From Symbiodinium kawagutii (Eukaryota; Sar; Dinophyceae; Suessiales; Symbiodiniaceae): 64,000 bases of DNA. Under the pieces are notes generated by a model. It made no database searches and was not told the origin of the DNA. It saw only the letters and a program-made list of their open reading frames with translations. A program made the translations under genes and the position numbers. Numbering within the stretch: the first letter of the stretch is position 1; the number at the start of each line of letters is the position of its first letter. Shown here piece by piece: positions 1 to 8,373 of this stretch. The stretch covers positions 169,716 through 233,715 of the forward strand of contig VSDK01019043.1 of the NCBI GenBank assembly GCA_009767595.1, in the 5' to 3' direction.

Positions 1-542
1 TTTTTCAGGAACTGCGTGGTAGACTTTCCCCAGGATGAAAGGTAGGGTTTCCCAGGGCAATCAGTTCAATTTTCCTATCAAGGAAGGCACTTGTGTTGTT
101 AGTCTTTCAGCATGTTTTTTTTGAAACGACTTAACTGACACAGCTGACAGACTCTTGAATGCAGAAGCACACTTACTTGAATAGGTTATCAATTTGCGCA
201 TCTTTTGTTGAACTCCAATCAATTCCTGCTTTGGCCCAGTTTTACAAGTCTCTACATTTGTTCTTTTGTAAACTTACACGTCCAATCATTGCCCTGTCGG
301 TGGTGTCACCAGGGATTGTTACGGCCGGTGAGATGGAGCGTAGCAGGTGTCAACCCCTTGCTTCACCCGCGTTTCAGGAAGTTAATGGCTTTGCACCTTA
401 CAAGTTTCATGATGCCTCTTCCACTGTCTCTTGCAGTGGTGCAGTATGCATGATATGCATTTTCTCTATTCTGTGATTACTTTTTTTTTCTCGGAAGCAA
501 CTGTTCTGTTGTGATGTTGGGCCCTCTTATGTCACCAAGCCC

Positions 543-601
543 TTATGCTGTTTCCACGTAGCCTTTGCTACGCAGCTGTAGCTGCACAGCCCGCCAGGTT
601 A
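543..601 (-). CDS. Probable terminal exon of minus-strand gene 1
   Basis: On the minus strand the segment reads TWRAVQLQLRSKGYVETA followed by a TAA stop at 543-545, and a plausible acceptor (CCCAGCAG) lies just upstream at 602-607. It is the last of a run of minus-strand coding islands between 5.05 and 0.54 kb. The product is not recognised. The composition is protein-like and the stop is the natural end of the frame, but the splice link to the next island is inferred. Confidence 0.4.
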
Positions 602-837
602 CTGCTGGGTGTTGCTTGCATCCTGCTGTACCATGTGATGTCCTTCTCCTTGGAGCGATTGCATCATGCACAGGTGACAGAACTGACAGGGCCATGTTGA
701 GGCTTTCCCAGGTTGAGAGGGGATGAAGGGGAAATCCACTTGTTGATGTTGTAGCTGTTGGTGGTGGTTGATTCGTGGTTGGTGGTTGGTAGTTGGTGGT
801 TGGTTCTTGCTTGTTGGTTGTTGCCGTCCTGGTTCTT

Positions 838-925
838 GTTGCTTCTCTGTGGTGTAAACTTGAAGCTGGCCATTCTTCAGGGAACGTTCCACGGTCAGAC
901 CTGGAATTCCAAGTGGTCATGCTCT
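838..925 (-). CDS. Exon-like island, minus-strand gene 1
   Basis: The minus-strand frame reads LGIPGLTVERSLKNGQ and continues QLQVYTTEKQ, with balanced composition. An AG (ATTCCAG) near 905 could be the acceptor, which would trim the first residues. Two other minus frames are also open here, so the frame is chosen on composition. Function unknown. Confidence 0.35.
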
Positions 926-1103
926 CCATAGGCAGGCTGAGTGCATATTGTGCTTGGCGAACATATTATGACACGTGCGTCAATACCCTGACGCCTTGCT
1001 GCCTAGCAGTTCACATCTCATAGAAAAGTTACTAGTTCGGCTGATGGGATGTTCACCTGGGCATTTTTAGGATGGTGAATCAATACTGACCTAGTTCGCT
1101 AAT

Positions 1104-1220
1104 ATGGCTATGGATCAATATTAATCAACCAACTAATGGGGAATTTCCACCAACAATAATAGGGAAAACAATGCTTAATGATAGGGGAACCAGGGGTACG
1201 GGGTTTTGACCCACGGCCAT
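1104..1220. repeat. Family II introner-like hairpin
   Basis: Begins TGGCTATGGATCAA and ends TTTTGACCCACGGCCA, an imperfect terminal inverted repeat. The core contains the family hallmarks AACCAAC, GGGAAAACAATG and GGGGAACCAGGGGTAC. Members of this family recur at 2186, 17768, 19741, 27057, 38685, 44118, 53171 and 58682. Confidence 0.7.
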
Positions 1221-1404
1221 ATGACTCAGTTCAAGTGCTTCAGGCCAGTTTCTGTGTCTTAGTTTTTGCCTGGCTCAGGTGGTTGAATGATCGACAGCAA
1301 AGGGAGGCAATCTCTTGTTTTTGGGTCACCAGCCAATGAAATTTCATCCCACAACAATGGTAATTATCGTTTTTGTGTCAGTTCACCCTTCCACCTCTAC
1401 CCAC

Positions 1405-1487
1405 GTGGTCCAAAGTCCCTGACTTTGGCGGCATCTATCTTTGGTTTTCCGATAGACAACTTGACTGCAGGTAGCCAGGGATGACAT
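1405..1487 (-). CDS. Exon-like island, minus-strand gene 1
   Basis: Minus-strand translation WLPAVKLSIGKPKIDA then AKVRDFGPR, followed by a GT donor-like GTGGGTAG. The plus strand is also open here (a 65-aa frame), but the minus frame is richer in charged residues and lies in line with neighbouring minus-strand islands. Product not recognised. Confidence 0.35.
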
Positions 1488-1554
1488 GGAATCATTGTCA
1501 CCCTGAACAAGACTGCTGCAATCATGGACCATCATCAGTCATCATCACTGGCAC

Positions 1555-1830
1555 TACTGTATCATCATCACTGTCGTCATCATCATCACAACATAGTAGT
1601 CGATTATACTAACTAGCCCTACTAGTATATACATCACAACATAGTATAATCATCATGTATAGTCATCATCACTAGCACTACTGATGACGATCATATCAAA
1701 CTAAACATGGTAAAATGATAATCATCATCATTAGTCATCATCACTAGCACTGCTGTATTGTCATCACTGTCGTCATCATCATGATTGATTATACTAAACA
1801 TGGTAAACTGGTAATCATCATCAGCACATG
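1555..1830. repeat. ATC-rich simple repeat tract
   Basis: Degenerate runs of ATC/CATCAT with interspersed ACTAGCACTACTG blocks repeated at about 1680 and 1745. No coding frame is supported in it. It lies between two minus-strand exon islands and so is probably intronic. Confidence 0.6.
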
Positions 1831-1870
1831 TTCATGAGTTAAGTCAGCCTCACAGGTTCGCTCAGACGGC

Positions 1871-1968
1871 TTACACCGTGCCGCCGCGCGTGGTGATGCG
1901 GAGGCCCACTTGGAAATGCCAGGCATCAAAAATGTTGAGTTCGCTATCGTTTCGGATGATGAATTGTG
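1871..1968 (-). CDS. Exon-like island, minus-strand gene 1
   Basis: The minus strand reads AQFIIRNDSELNIFDAW and continues HFQVGLRITTRGGT up to a good donor, ACG followed by GTGTAAG, near 1873. The plus strand is open too and superficially resembles an ankyrin repeat (GLHRAAARGDAEAH). The minus reading has the splice donor and agrees with the neighbouring minus-strand islands, so it is preferred. Confidence 0.45.
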
Positions 1969-2185
1969 CTTGTCAGTGGTTAAGTATGGTTGCTATATGT
2001 TGCAATTGCGGATAATAGGGATGGTAGATATTCCTCAACTAAATGTCACATGACACAGTGATGTGGCTTATCAAGCAACCCCACAGTTGAGTTCACTTTT
2101 GTCTAGGAAGCCAACCACATATGAGCCAAGAGTCGGTGGTTCGTAGGAGTGGCCTACCTCATAGACTAGGAATCAATAGAGCTAT

Positions 2186-2300
2186 ATGCCAGTGGGTCAA
2201 AACCCTGTACCCTGGTTCCCCATCATGAACCAGTGTTTTCCCTATGATTTGGTGGGTCATTATGAGCCATTATTGATGGTGAGAATTGACCCATAGCCAT
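2186..2300. repeat. Family II introner-like hairpin, reverse orientation
   Basis: Starts TGCCAGTGGGTCAAAACC and ends TTGACCCATAGCCA, reading as the reverse of the copy at 1104. It lies between the minus-strand exon islands at 2.5 and 1.9 kb. Confidence 0.65.
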
Positions 2301-2502
2301 ATAGTCATGGGAATCCCTCTCTCAGAATCAGCCCTGTTGCACAGATCCGTTTTCTGGAGCATGATTCATCATGATTCTGCTTTGATCTATCTGACATAAA
2401 CCAATGAGTGTTTTGAATCTCTACCTGGTTTATGTCAGATAGATCAAAACCTGATATCTTGATTCAAAACAAGATACTATATATGTCTACCACTTCATGG
2501 TA

Positions 2503-2652
2503 TTGACGTCGTCTGAGACCAATTTCTCAATGTGCGCCCCGTAGATCCAGTTCTTGGTTTCGTTCAATGTGCATTCCCAAGTAGAGAATGACAAAGCATC
2601 GTGCTGATGTGTCCCAAGCAGCTTGAAGTCCACGCTTGTTTGCCAATGTTTA
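2503..2652 (-). CDS. Exon-like island, minus-strand gene 1
   Basis: One of the most convincing host coding islands: the minus strand reads SVDFKLLGTHQHDALSF, then STWECTLNETKNWIYG, then AHIEKLVSDDVNT, with no stop over about 50 codons and balanced composition. Product not recognised. A second minus frame (LQAAWDTSARCFVILYLG) is also open for about 40 codons. Confidence 0.5.
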
Positions 2653-2861
2653 TCACGGTGGGTTATGGGTCAGTGGGCTATTTAGCATCTTGATCTTGAT
2701 GGTTGATGGATGCTGACCAGTTGACGTTGATGTTAATCACAGCATATCACACCCATTTTTGATTATCAGAGCTTATCTCCCAGAAGCGATAGGAAGAGCG
2801 ACCTGTGAAAGCTTCATGCCCACAATTGCCCTGGTAAAAACCTAGATTTTTCCATAAACCA

Positions 2862-2959
2862 ACCCACTGGTTGGTGGTTTCATTTTTTGCCTAGTAACTA
2901 TGAACCAATGGTTCGTGGACTTAGATTTTTCATAGGAGTTGACACCACCAAGGAGTCCA
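2862..2959. repeat. Family IV introner-like element
   Basis: Ends are TTGGTGGTTTCA and TGACACCACCAAGG, with an internal TTTTTCATAGG shared with copies at 37605, 50040 and 60462/63465. On the minus strand the element starts with GT exactly where the 2950-3075 coding island ends (CTCCTTG then GTGGTGTC), so its terminus supplies the splice donor. Confidence 0.55.
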
Positions 2960-3075
2960 GTGATTATCTTGGATGAATTGTTGGCATGACTACAAGACCA
3001 GGCCAACGGGCTTATCATCTGTGGAAGAGGATTCACCGTTGTGTGTTTATGGATAGCCCAATGGAGGTATTCAAA
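2949..3075 (-). CDS. Exon-like island, minus-strand gene 1
   Basis: The minus strand reads EYLHWAIHKHTTVNPL, then PQMISPLAWSCSHAN, then NSSKIITGLL, ending at a G|GT border formed by the family IV element (donor GT at 2948-2947). Product not recognised. The upstream acceptor is unclear. Confidence 0.45.
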
Positions 3076-3289
3076 TCAGCACCAACGAACATGGTGGAAC
3101 AGTTTATCAACTTTATCGTGCCTTATGATGACCATTTCAGGTTCAAAATGAGTGGATGGTGGTGCTGTTTTCCTGAAGGATCAACTAATCATCCACTGAT
3201 TCCCACCAACGGTATTACGGTGTTACTGGTGTCATGCGGAAAACCCAGCAACGTTCTGCCATGCTGTCCCCAAATCCATAGATCTACCC

Positions 3290-3440
3290 TGTGGCTGCTG
3301 TAGCCACGCAGGCTGTAAACCATCAACCTGCAAGCCTTTGTCAGCAATGTTAGACGAGGGTAAAGCGTGTGATTTCGCAGGGCCGAAATTTCTCGAAGCA
3401 CCCGCTCCTGGACACTTTGCAAAGGACAGCCAGGCAACAC
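3290..3440 (-). CDS. Exon-like island, minus-strand gene 1 (frame ambiguous)
   Basis: A minus-strand segment beginning after an acceptor (GACATACAG, AG at 3442-3441). All three minus frames stay open for at least 30 codons: VLPGCPLQSVQERVLRE, VAWLSFAKCPGAGASRN, and CCLAVLCKVSRSGCFEK. The third is in phase with the preceding island and ends in a stop. Which one is used needs transcript data. Confidence 0.4.
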
Positions 3441-3588
3441 CTGTATGTCATGTGGGGGTGTCTCAAAATAGGGTACCCTCAATTATTAGACGGTAATAAA
3501 GAAACTATTTTTGGGGGTCGAGACGGGAACCCCATCTGTGGTTGAGGAATAAAATCATCTAAAACTGGGTCCCCCAGTTTTTTCGAAA
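3441..3588. repeat. Family I introner-like element spanning a whole predicted intron
   Basis: On the minus strand the segment starts GTTTCGAAAAAACTGGG directly at the end of the 3589-3776 island. Near its other end are GGGTACCCTATTTTGAG and ACACC, about 13 nt from the acceptor ATACAG. Essentially the entire predicted intron is one family I element, the clearest single example in the window of a hairpin repeat being an intron. Confidence 0.55.
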
Positions 3589-3776
3589 CCAGCTTTTCTT
3601 GTCAAAGTCGTAGCTGATTCTTTGTGCAACATCTGGGTTTCCCAACACCGCTGGAACCCCTGAAACTTGCTGTTGGGGGGGTGGAGTTGAGACGATTGAG
3701 TCCAGGCCCTTTCTCGGTTGCTTCGGGATCTCGAGCGAAGTGAGGCCTGGGGCTGGCCGCCATGGAAAGTCCAAGG
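3589..3776 (-). CDS. Exon-like island, minus-strand gene 1
   Basis: The minus strand reads FPWRPAPGLTSLEIPKQ, then PRKGLDSIVSTPPPQQQ, then VSGVPAVLGNPDVAQRI, then SYDFDKKSW. Proline/glutamine-rich middle, about 62 codons. Its end abuts the GT of a family I repeat. The other two minus frames are also open but less protein-like. Product not recognised. Confidence 0.5.
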
Positions 3777-3886
3777 TTGTTCACGGACAAATGGGATGAA
3801 CCCCTTAAAAGTGCTTGGTTTACTACGAAAAAAGAATATCAATAAATGATTTGGGGGGTCCCCTATTTTGAGAAACACCCAAATGA

Positions 3887-3985
3887 TGGTTTCTCAAAAT
3901 AGGGGTACCCCTAAATCATCCATTAGTAGTCATTTTTACGAACAAACCAACCATTTTTGGGGGTCCCCTATTTTGAGAAACACCC
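3887..3985. repeat. Family I introner-like hairpin (type copy)
   Basis: Starts TGGTTTCTCAAAATAGGG and ends CCCCTATTTTGAGAAACA, a near-perfect terminal inverted repeat of about 20 bp. Between them are TACCCCTAAATCATCCA and ACCAACCATTTTTGGGGG. A second, partial copy lies immediately upstream (3780-3886). The same 14 bases, ACACCCAAATGATG, occur on both sides of this copy. Recognisable relatives occur about every 2-3 kb across the window on either strand. Confidence 0.8.
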
Positions 3986-3999
3986 AAATGATGATTTGC

Positions 4000-4840
4000 C
4001 AAAAAGGGGTCCTCCCAACAAAGGTTTGGTTATTACATTTTATTACTATAAGGCTTCATGTTGAATGATTTGGGGGGTCCCCATGTTAAGAAGCTACCAA
4101 ATGAACTGATCTCAAAAAGAAGGGCTCAAGGAGGGCCGATTCCACAGCATCAACCGTGAATGATCGATGATATCTCCTGACCATGTGATTTTCTTTGATG
4201 ACTGCAGGATTTCCGGGGATGGCTGAATATGTCCAGCTATATCAATGTATCACAAAACAGTCATTTTGATGCTGCTCATGCTGATGCATGCTGATTCTGA
4301 TGATCATGATTTTGATTCTGGTTTGCTAGTCACGACATGCGCTTAGTGATGGCAAACAGGTGGGTATTGATGGTTGGCGGCGGCTGATAATGATTCTCAT
4401 TGTGGGAGTTGATGACGCTCCAATTTATCATCAGCACATCAACCTATCAGTTTGATCATCAGCGCATCATTCTGACTGTGGTAGTGGTCAATTCTAGGTC
4501 AATCAATATTGCAATCTCCTTGTGATGTTTCAGATTCTTATCACCAACAATTTATCATACGAATTACTCTCATTGATCAATCTTGTGTTTTTTTTAAGTA
4601 GGGACCCCCCCATTTTATCCAATATTCACCTACCTGCCAAGCTTTGGGGTTCCCCATGGCTTGAGAAACACCCATGTAACGATCATGATGTTAAATCATG
4701 TTCAGATAACCTGTAGTATTTATAGCAGACACCTTGTTATATCATGTTCAGATACTATAATTTCATGAATCCGGAATATCACAGCACCATTGAAATCGCC
4801 AAATGAATGTGATAAATCACAGACTCAATGCTTCAGTGCT
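4000..4840. other. Gene-poor repeat-derived interval
   Basis: Contains decayed family I ends (about 4065-4095 and 4590-4675) and AT-rich filler with repeated TGATGCTGAT-type words. No coding island is supported. Confidence 0.5.
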
Positions 4841-4894
4841 CCCATCTGTAGCAGCGGTGACTCATGGATCTTAGCGCCACAGCCACCGGGCTTC

Positions 4895-5055
4895 ACCACG
4901 ACGACGGCGCTGAGGCATCCCGATGTCCAAGGCAGAGCAGTGAGCTGAGGCTTCCAGTGTTACCTGCATCCTCCAGAGAGTCGGGAGCCCAGCGGAAGTT
5001 CGATGGATCATCCGGAGACTGCCCGCAGGTGGCTTTCTCAAGCCAAGCCCGTTGA
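4895..5055 (-). CDS. Exon-like island, minus-strand gene 1 (upstream-most seen)
   Basis: The minus strand reads AWLEKATCGQSPDDPSNF, then RWAPDSLEDAGNTGSLSS, then LLCLGHRDASAPSSW and a stop or GTGAAG donor. The plus strand is also open (63 aa from 4864). The minus frame is preferred because of its DDPSNFRWAPDSLED composition and its agreement with neighbours. Confidence 0.4.
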
Positions 5056-5164
5056 AGGAATCCCCAAGCCGTTATGGTTGGTTCGTATAAATTTGGTTTA
5101 AAGGATGATAACTGAGGGTCCCCCTATTTTGAGAAATCACCACTCAAATGGTTGCAAATGCTGG

Positions 5165-5245
5165 CTGGTGGGTGGGAGCGAGGCCATGAGCCGTTGGGGG
5201 TATCATTATGCCCTTTTAAAAGGGGGGGGAGCCTGTTGGAGCTAC
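5165..5245. repeat. Family VI GC-rich hairpin
   Basis: Contains GGGAGCGAGGCC, GGGGGTATC, the palindrome CCCTTTTAAAAGGG and TTGGAGCTACCA. The same words in the same order occur at 27868-27945 and 54770-54855, with a fragment near 30990-31025. Confidence 0.5.
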
Positions 5246-5772
5246 CAAGATTGCCCTAACCAAACGGTATATAGATTGAAGTTGCGACTATGTCCAGCCA
5301 GCAACTGATAGCTGGATAGCAGCTGGCATAATGCAACTACTTATGTGCATAATGTTAACAATGTAGATAGTAGTTGATAGTAGATAGTGAGGTATTCTAC
5401 CCGTTACTTATGTAGTTCGTCATTATCACCCGAGATGATTTATGTCACTGAAATAGTGGTTGCTTGTGATCAATAAAATAGCCCATGATGGAGGTAATAG
5501 TGGGTCGTAATAGTGATGCTCCATTGATTCATGGCTCCGTTGATAATCAAGCCACGAATAGAGACAACAGTGGTTGAGAATACTGGCAACCTGGACTCGG
5601 TGGTTTCAGTCGATGATTCTGCGCAAATGTTTAACCATACATTTTTCGGATGATTGTCTAATTGACAAACGGCAACGAACCACCAACAAGATACTTGCAT
5701 GGTAAATACTCGAACAGTTGATGATTTGTTGACGGTTTTTCACTCAACTGATGGTTGATGATGATATACAAT

Positions 5773-5818
5773 CATGCCTTGGATGTTTGATGTGTGGGGC
5801 CGGTCAAGTTCTTGGCAC
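5773..5818 (+). repeat. Split direct repeat A1
   Basis: 46 bp starting CATGCCTTGGATG and ending TTCTTGGCAC, identical to A2 at 13285-13330. It contains the ATG of ORF1. Confidence 0.9.
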
Positions 5819-6130
5819 GAGTACCTAATGGTAAGGGGGGCGTTGCCTGTGTCAGCTGCTACTGGGGGGATATCGGCTGCCTTGATTTCCTCTCTGTTGC
5901 AGCAAACTGCAGGACCACCTCCGTTCTTGTGCCAGGAACTACTGGACATCCAGCAAGCCTCTTCGAGCTTGCACTGGCCATCGCTGGTTTTGGGCATCCT
6001 GGTGGGGGTGCTTCTCGGGCAGTTGCTCGAGGTGCTTTGCTTAGCAAGGCACTACTTCCAGCTCTACGTTCGGCACCGCTTCGGTGTCACTGCTAACTCC
6101 GGTGCTGTCAAGCAGCGTCTGGGTGCATGA
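5774..6130 (+). CDS. YR retrotransposon ORF1, small membrane-like protein
   Basis: 118 aa. The ATG is the second base of the element itself, inside repeat A1. Residues about 68-92 form a hydrophobic stretch (LVLGILVGVLLGQLLEV) that could be one membrane segment; the rest is not recognised. The TGA overlaps the next start codon (ATGA at 6127-6130). A different frame (from 5794) is also open for 100 codons, so coding use is likely but not certain. A separate small membrane-like frame is not a standard part of DIRS elements as I know them. Confidence 0.5.
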   Translation: MPWMFDVWGRSSSWHEYLMVRGALPVSAATGGISAALISSLLQQTAGPPPFLCQELLDIQQASSSLHWPSLVLGILVGVLLGQLLEVLCLARHYFQLYVRHRFGVTANSGAVKQRLGA

Positions 6131-6660
6131 GCGTGGAGGATTTGGTGGCTGAACTTCGTCTTCTCAGGCGGGATCTGGGCACTTTGAGTTCTCGGGTTTC
6201 TGCATTGGAGGCGAGTCGCGACGAGGGGGCATCTTCAGGGTCTATCACTGTGAACTACTTGGGGGCTTGTGCACCTGAGCTTGAACAATCCAGTGCTGGC
6301 TCTTCGGTAGTGCTTCCTGCTGCCAAATCTGGTGCTCGCCAGTACACGGAACAAGAGCGCATCGAGGCTGCTGAGAAGGCAGGCCAGTTTTTGAAAAGGG
6401 CTCTCTCTGGTGGGGTGATTGGTACCAGTCATCGAGAACAGTTGAACATTCAATCCCGGGTGTACATCCTTTGTCGGGATATCTCGGGCAACTGCTACAA
6501 CCCCCCTCAGATTCATCGGGCATTCTCCACCTTGAAACCTTTGGTCAAACCTCAGGGCTTGTTGGGGGATAGCGTTTTCATTGGCCTCCCAACTTTGTGG
6601 GAAGCCAAGATTGCTGTGCGTGCTGCTGGACTCGAGTGGTCCAACAGCCTCGATGATTGA
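6127..6660 (+). CDS. YR retrotransposon ORF2, coiled-coil protein
   Basis: 177 aa. Residues about 5-29 (VEDLVAELRLLRRDLG, then TLSSRVSALEAS) have the heptad pattern of a coiled coil. The middle is serine-rich and the C-terminal half mixed. The start overlaps the ORF1 stop, and its own stop overlaps the ORF3 start (ATGATTGA at 6653-6660), suggesting coupled termination and re-initiation or another non-standard mechanism. Possibly part of a capsid or nucleic-acid-binding complex with ORF3. No family recognised. Confidence 0.65.
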   Translation: MSVEDLVAELRLLRRDLGTLSSRVSALEASRDEGASSGSITVNYLGACAPELEQSSAGSSVVLPAAKSGARQYTEQERIEAAEKAGQFLKRALSGGVIGTSHREQLNIQSRVYILCRDISGNCYNPPQIHRAFSTLKPLVKPQGLLGDSVFIGLPTLWEAKIAVRAAGLEWSNSLDD

Positions 6661-8368
6661 AGCTGAAGAGCTCTCTGCCCCTGCACCGCGCCCAGTGCAG
6701 TTGAGGCAGTGTTTGGTGGTGGGCGCCGACGGTGCAGCAGATCCAGACTATCCCCTGGGCATTTTTGAGATACCCCCCAATCCAGGAGACGAACCAGATA
6801 CTGCTGCCCTCATTGCTGTTGCGGAGTTTGACTCCCGTGTCATTGTTGCAGTTCCTGCTTTGAGCTGGCATCGCACTACATCCAAAAGATTGCTGCCGAG
6901 TAGTAGTCTCTCGAAGGTGGTGTCAGCTTCGGTCCCTTTCATTGATCGTGTGACAGGTGATTACGATCTTGAAGCCCAGCCTCAGAGGTTTTGGTTGGGA
7001 CTGCTCAGCCCGGACTTTGAAGACAGTGTGGTGTTTGACCCCGAAGGTGAAGAGCTTGTGCCCTTGACCCAATTTAGTGATAGAGGGCCTTTTGTGCTTC
7101 CAGCTGCCGCTGAACTTGTGGCGCTAGCCGAAAGGCATTTTGCGTTTCAGACACCACCTGAACAAGAAACCCCTGGAGTTGCTGAGCCTGACGTCGACAG
7201 CCGACTCCGTTCAGTTGAGGCTTCAGTAGCTGCTCTTACTGAGAGCATCCAGAAGCTCTTGGCTAAGCCTGGGCCCCGTGTGACGTTTTCGAAGGAGCCA
7301 GTGATTGTGGATCCATGCCCTCCTCCAGGTCTGCCAAAGTCGAAGCCTGCTGCTCAAACTGTTCCTGGGTTAGATGCCGATGTGGTTGCTTCTGCTCGAC
7401 AAGCTGGGATCCCCGAGCAGCAGATTCAGGAGATGGCCAAGTTAGCAGCTCAAGGTCGTCCTCGGTTGAGCGACCTACCTGCTGCTCCTCGAAAGGTTGC
7501 CAAGAATGTTCTGTCCGAGTCCGAAGAAGAAGATGGTGGGATGGACGAGCCCTCGCATCCTGCTGGTGCCGATCCTATGACCACGGCAGTCACGAAATTG
7601 ACTGCTATTGCCAGTCAGCTTGCTGCTCAGAAGTCGCAAAGCAAGAGTCTGGATGCTCTACTGGATGGCGCCGGATCAGCTGGATCGAGCGAGGGAAGTT
7701 CAGGAAGTTCTCATCGGAACTATTCAGCGGCTCTTCGTGCTTTGCGACGGGCCCTTCACCATCGTCCTGCAGAACTGACGAAGGTGTTGAAGAAGAACAT
7801 GATCGAGGACTTCCAGATGATCACCTCACTTCCTGGCAGCACTCCGGTTCCCATCTCAGCTCGAGCTTGGTTGGAGTTGAGAAGCAAAGTGCAGAACTAT
7901 GCCACACCTGTCCGTCTGCTTTGGTCGATCGCAGGCATACTGGATTGTCTGGAAAAGCAAGACACGGAGGAGGCCATCTGCCGCTGCTACTTAGCTTTGG
8001 CAGCGGGAGACCAGATGTCAATAGACAGAGGCTCATGGTTGGTTGCAGGAGAAGCTTTGTTGGAAGACGCTCCGAACTTTGGAGCTTTTTCGATGCACAC
8101 GCTTCCAACCGAGTTGGAAGCTCCCCACAGCCGCCTTCTGGACGGCAGATGGCTAGACCTCTTTATCCAGAAGCTGAACAACTTCGATTCGCTGGCAGAG
8201 AAGATACGCAAGTTAGCAGGCAAGAAGAATCCTGCCTCTCCTGCCGCCGATGTTTCGAAGACAACACAGCCAGATGCCAAGAAGAAAGGAAAGGGAAAGA
8301 CAGGAAAGGGGAAGAACTCCGAGAGTCAGAGCCAAGACGGCGATGGCTCTCAAAAGCAGCAAAACTAA
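6653..8368 (+). CDS. YR retrotransposon ORF3, gag-like protein
   Basis: 571 aa from the ATG at 6653, chosen because it overlaps the ORF2 stop; the frame is open further upstream to 6581. Features in order: mixed N-terminus; short coiled coil (VEASVAALTESIQKLL) near residue 190; acidic patch SESEEEDGGMDE near 290; a helical block about 375-505 (AELTKVLKKNMIEDFQ onward); and a lysine/glycine-rich tail near 540-556 (KKKGKGKTGKGK) suited to nucleic-acid binding. Position before the pol frame and the basic tail fit a gag role, which is inference. No zinc knuckle is visible. ORF4 starts 5 nt after its TAA. Confidence 0.75.
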   Translation: MIEAEELSAPAPRPVQLRQCLVVGADGAADPDYPLGIFEIPPNPGDEPDTAALIAVAEFDSRVIVAVPALSWHRTTSKRLLPSSSLSKVVSASVPFIDRVTGDYDLEAQPQRFWLGLLSPDFEDSVVFDPEGEELVPLTQFSDRGPFVLPAAAELVALAERHFAFQTPPEQETPGVAEPDVDSRLRSVEASVAALTESIQKLLAKPGPRVTFSKEPVIVDPCPPPGLPKSKPAAQTVPGLDADVVASARQAGIPEQQIQEMAKLAAQGRPRLSDLPAAPRKVAKNVLSESEEEDGGMDEPSHPAGADPMTTAVTKLTAIASQLAAQKSQSKSLDALLDGAGSAGSSEGSSGSSHRNYSAALRALRRALHHRPAELTKVLKKNMIEDFQMITSLPGSTPVPISARAWLELRSKVQNYATPVRLLWSIAGILDCLEKQDTEEAICRCYLALAAGDQMSIDRGSWLVAGEALLEDAPNFGAFSMHTLPTELEAPHSRLLDGRWLDLFIQKLNNFDSLAEKIRKLAGKKNPASPAADVSKTTQPDAKKKGKGKTGKGKNSESQSQDGDGSQKQQN

Positions 8369-8373
8369 GGGGG

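Noticed and set aside
1856-1970. Plus-strand ankyrin-like reading GLHRAAARGDAEAH
   Set aside because: The minus-strand frame of the same island is more protein-like, ends at a GTGTAAG donor and lies in line with other minus-strand islands. The ankyrin likeness is limited to a few residues.
5700-5776. Longer target-site duplication of the YR element
   Set aside because: Flanks share only CATG. This fits recombinase integration, and no longer repeat was found.
7315-8373. N-terminal 353 codons of the 1896-codon open frame
   Set aside because: They overlap ORF3 in another frame and are cysteine/serine/arginine-rich in the way of a shadow frame. The ATG at 8374 right after the ORF3 stop is a better start.
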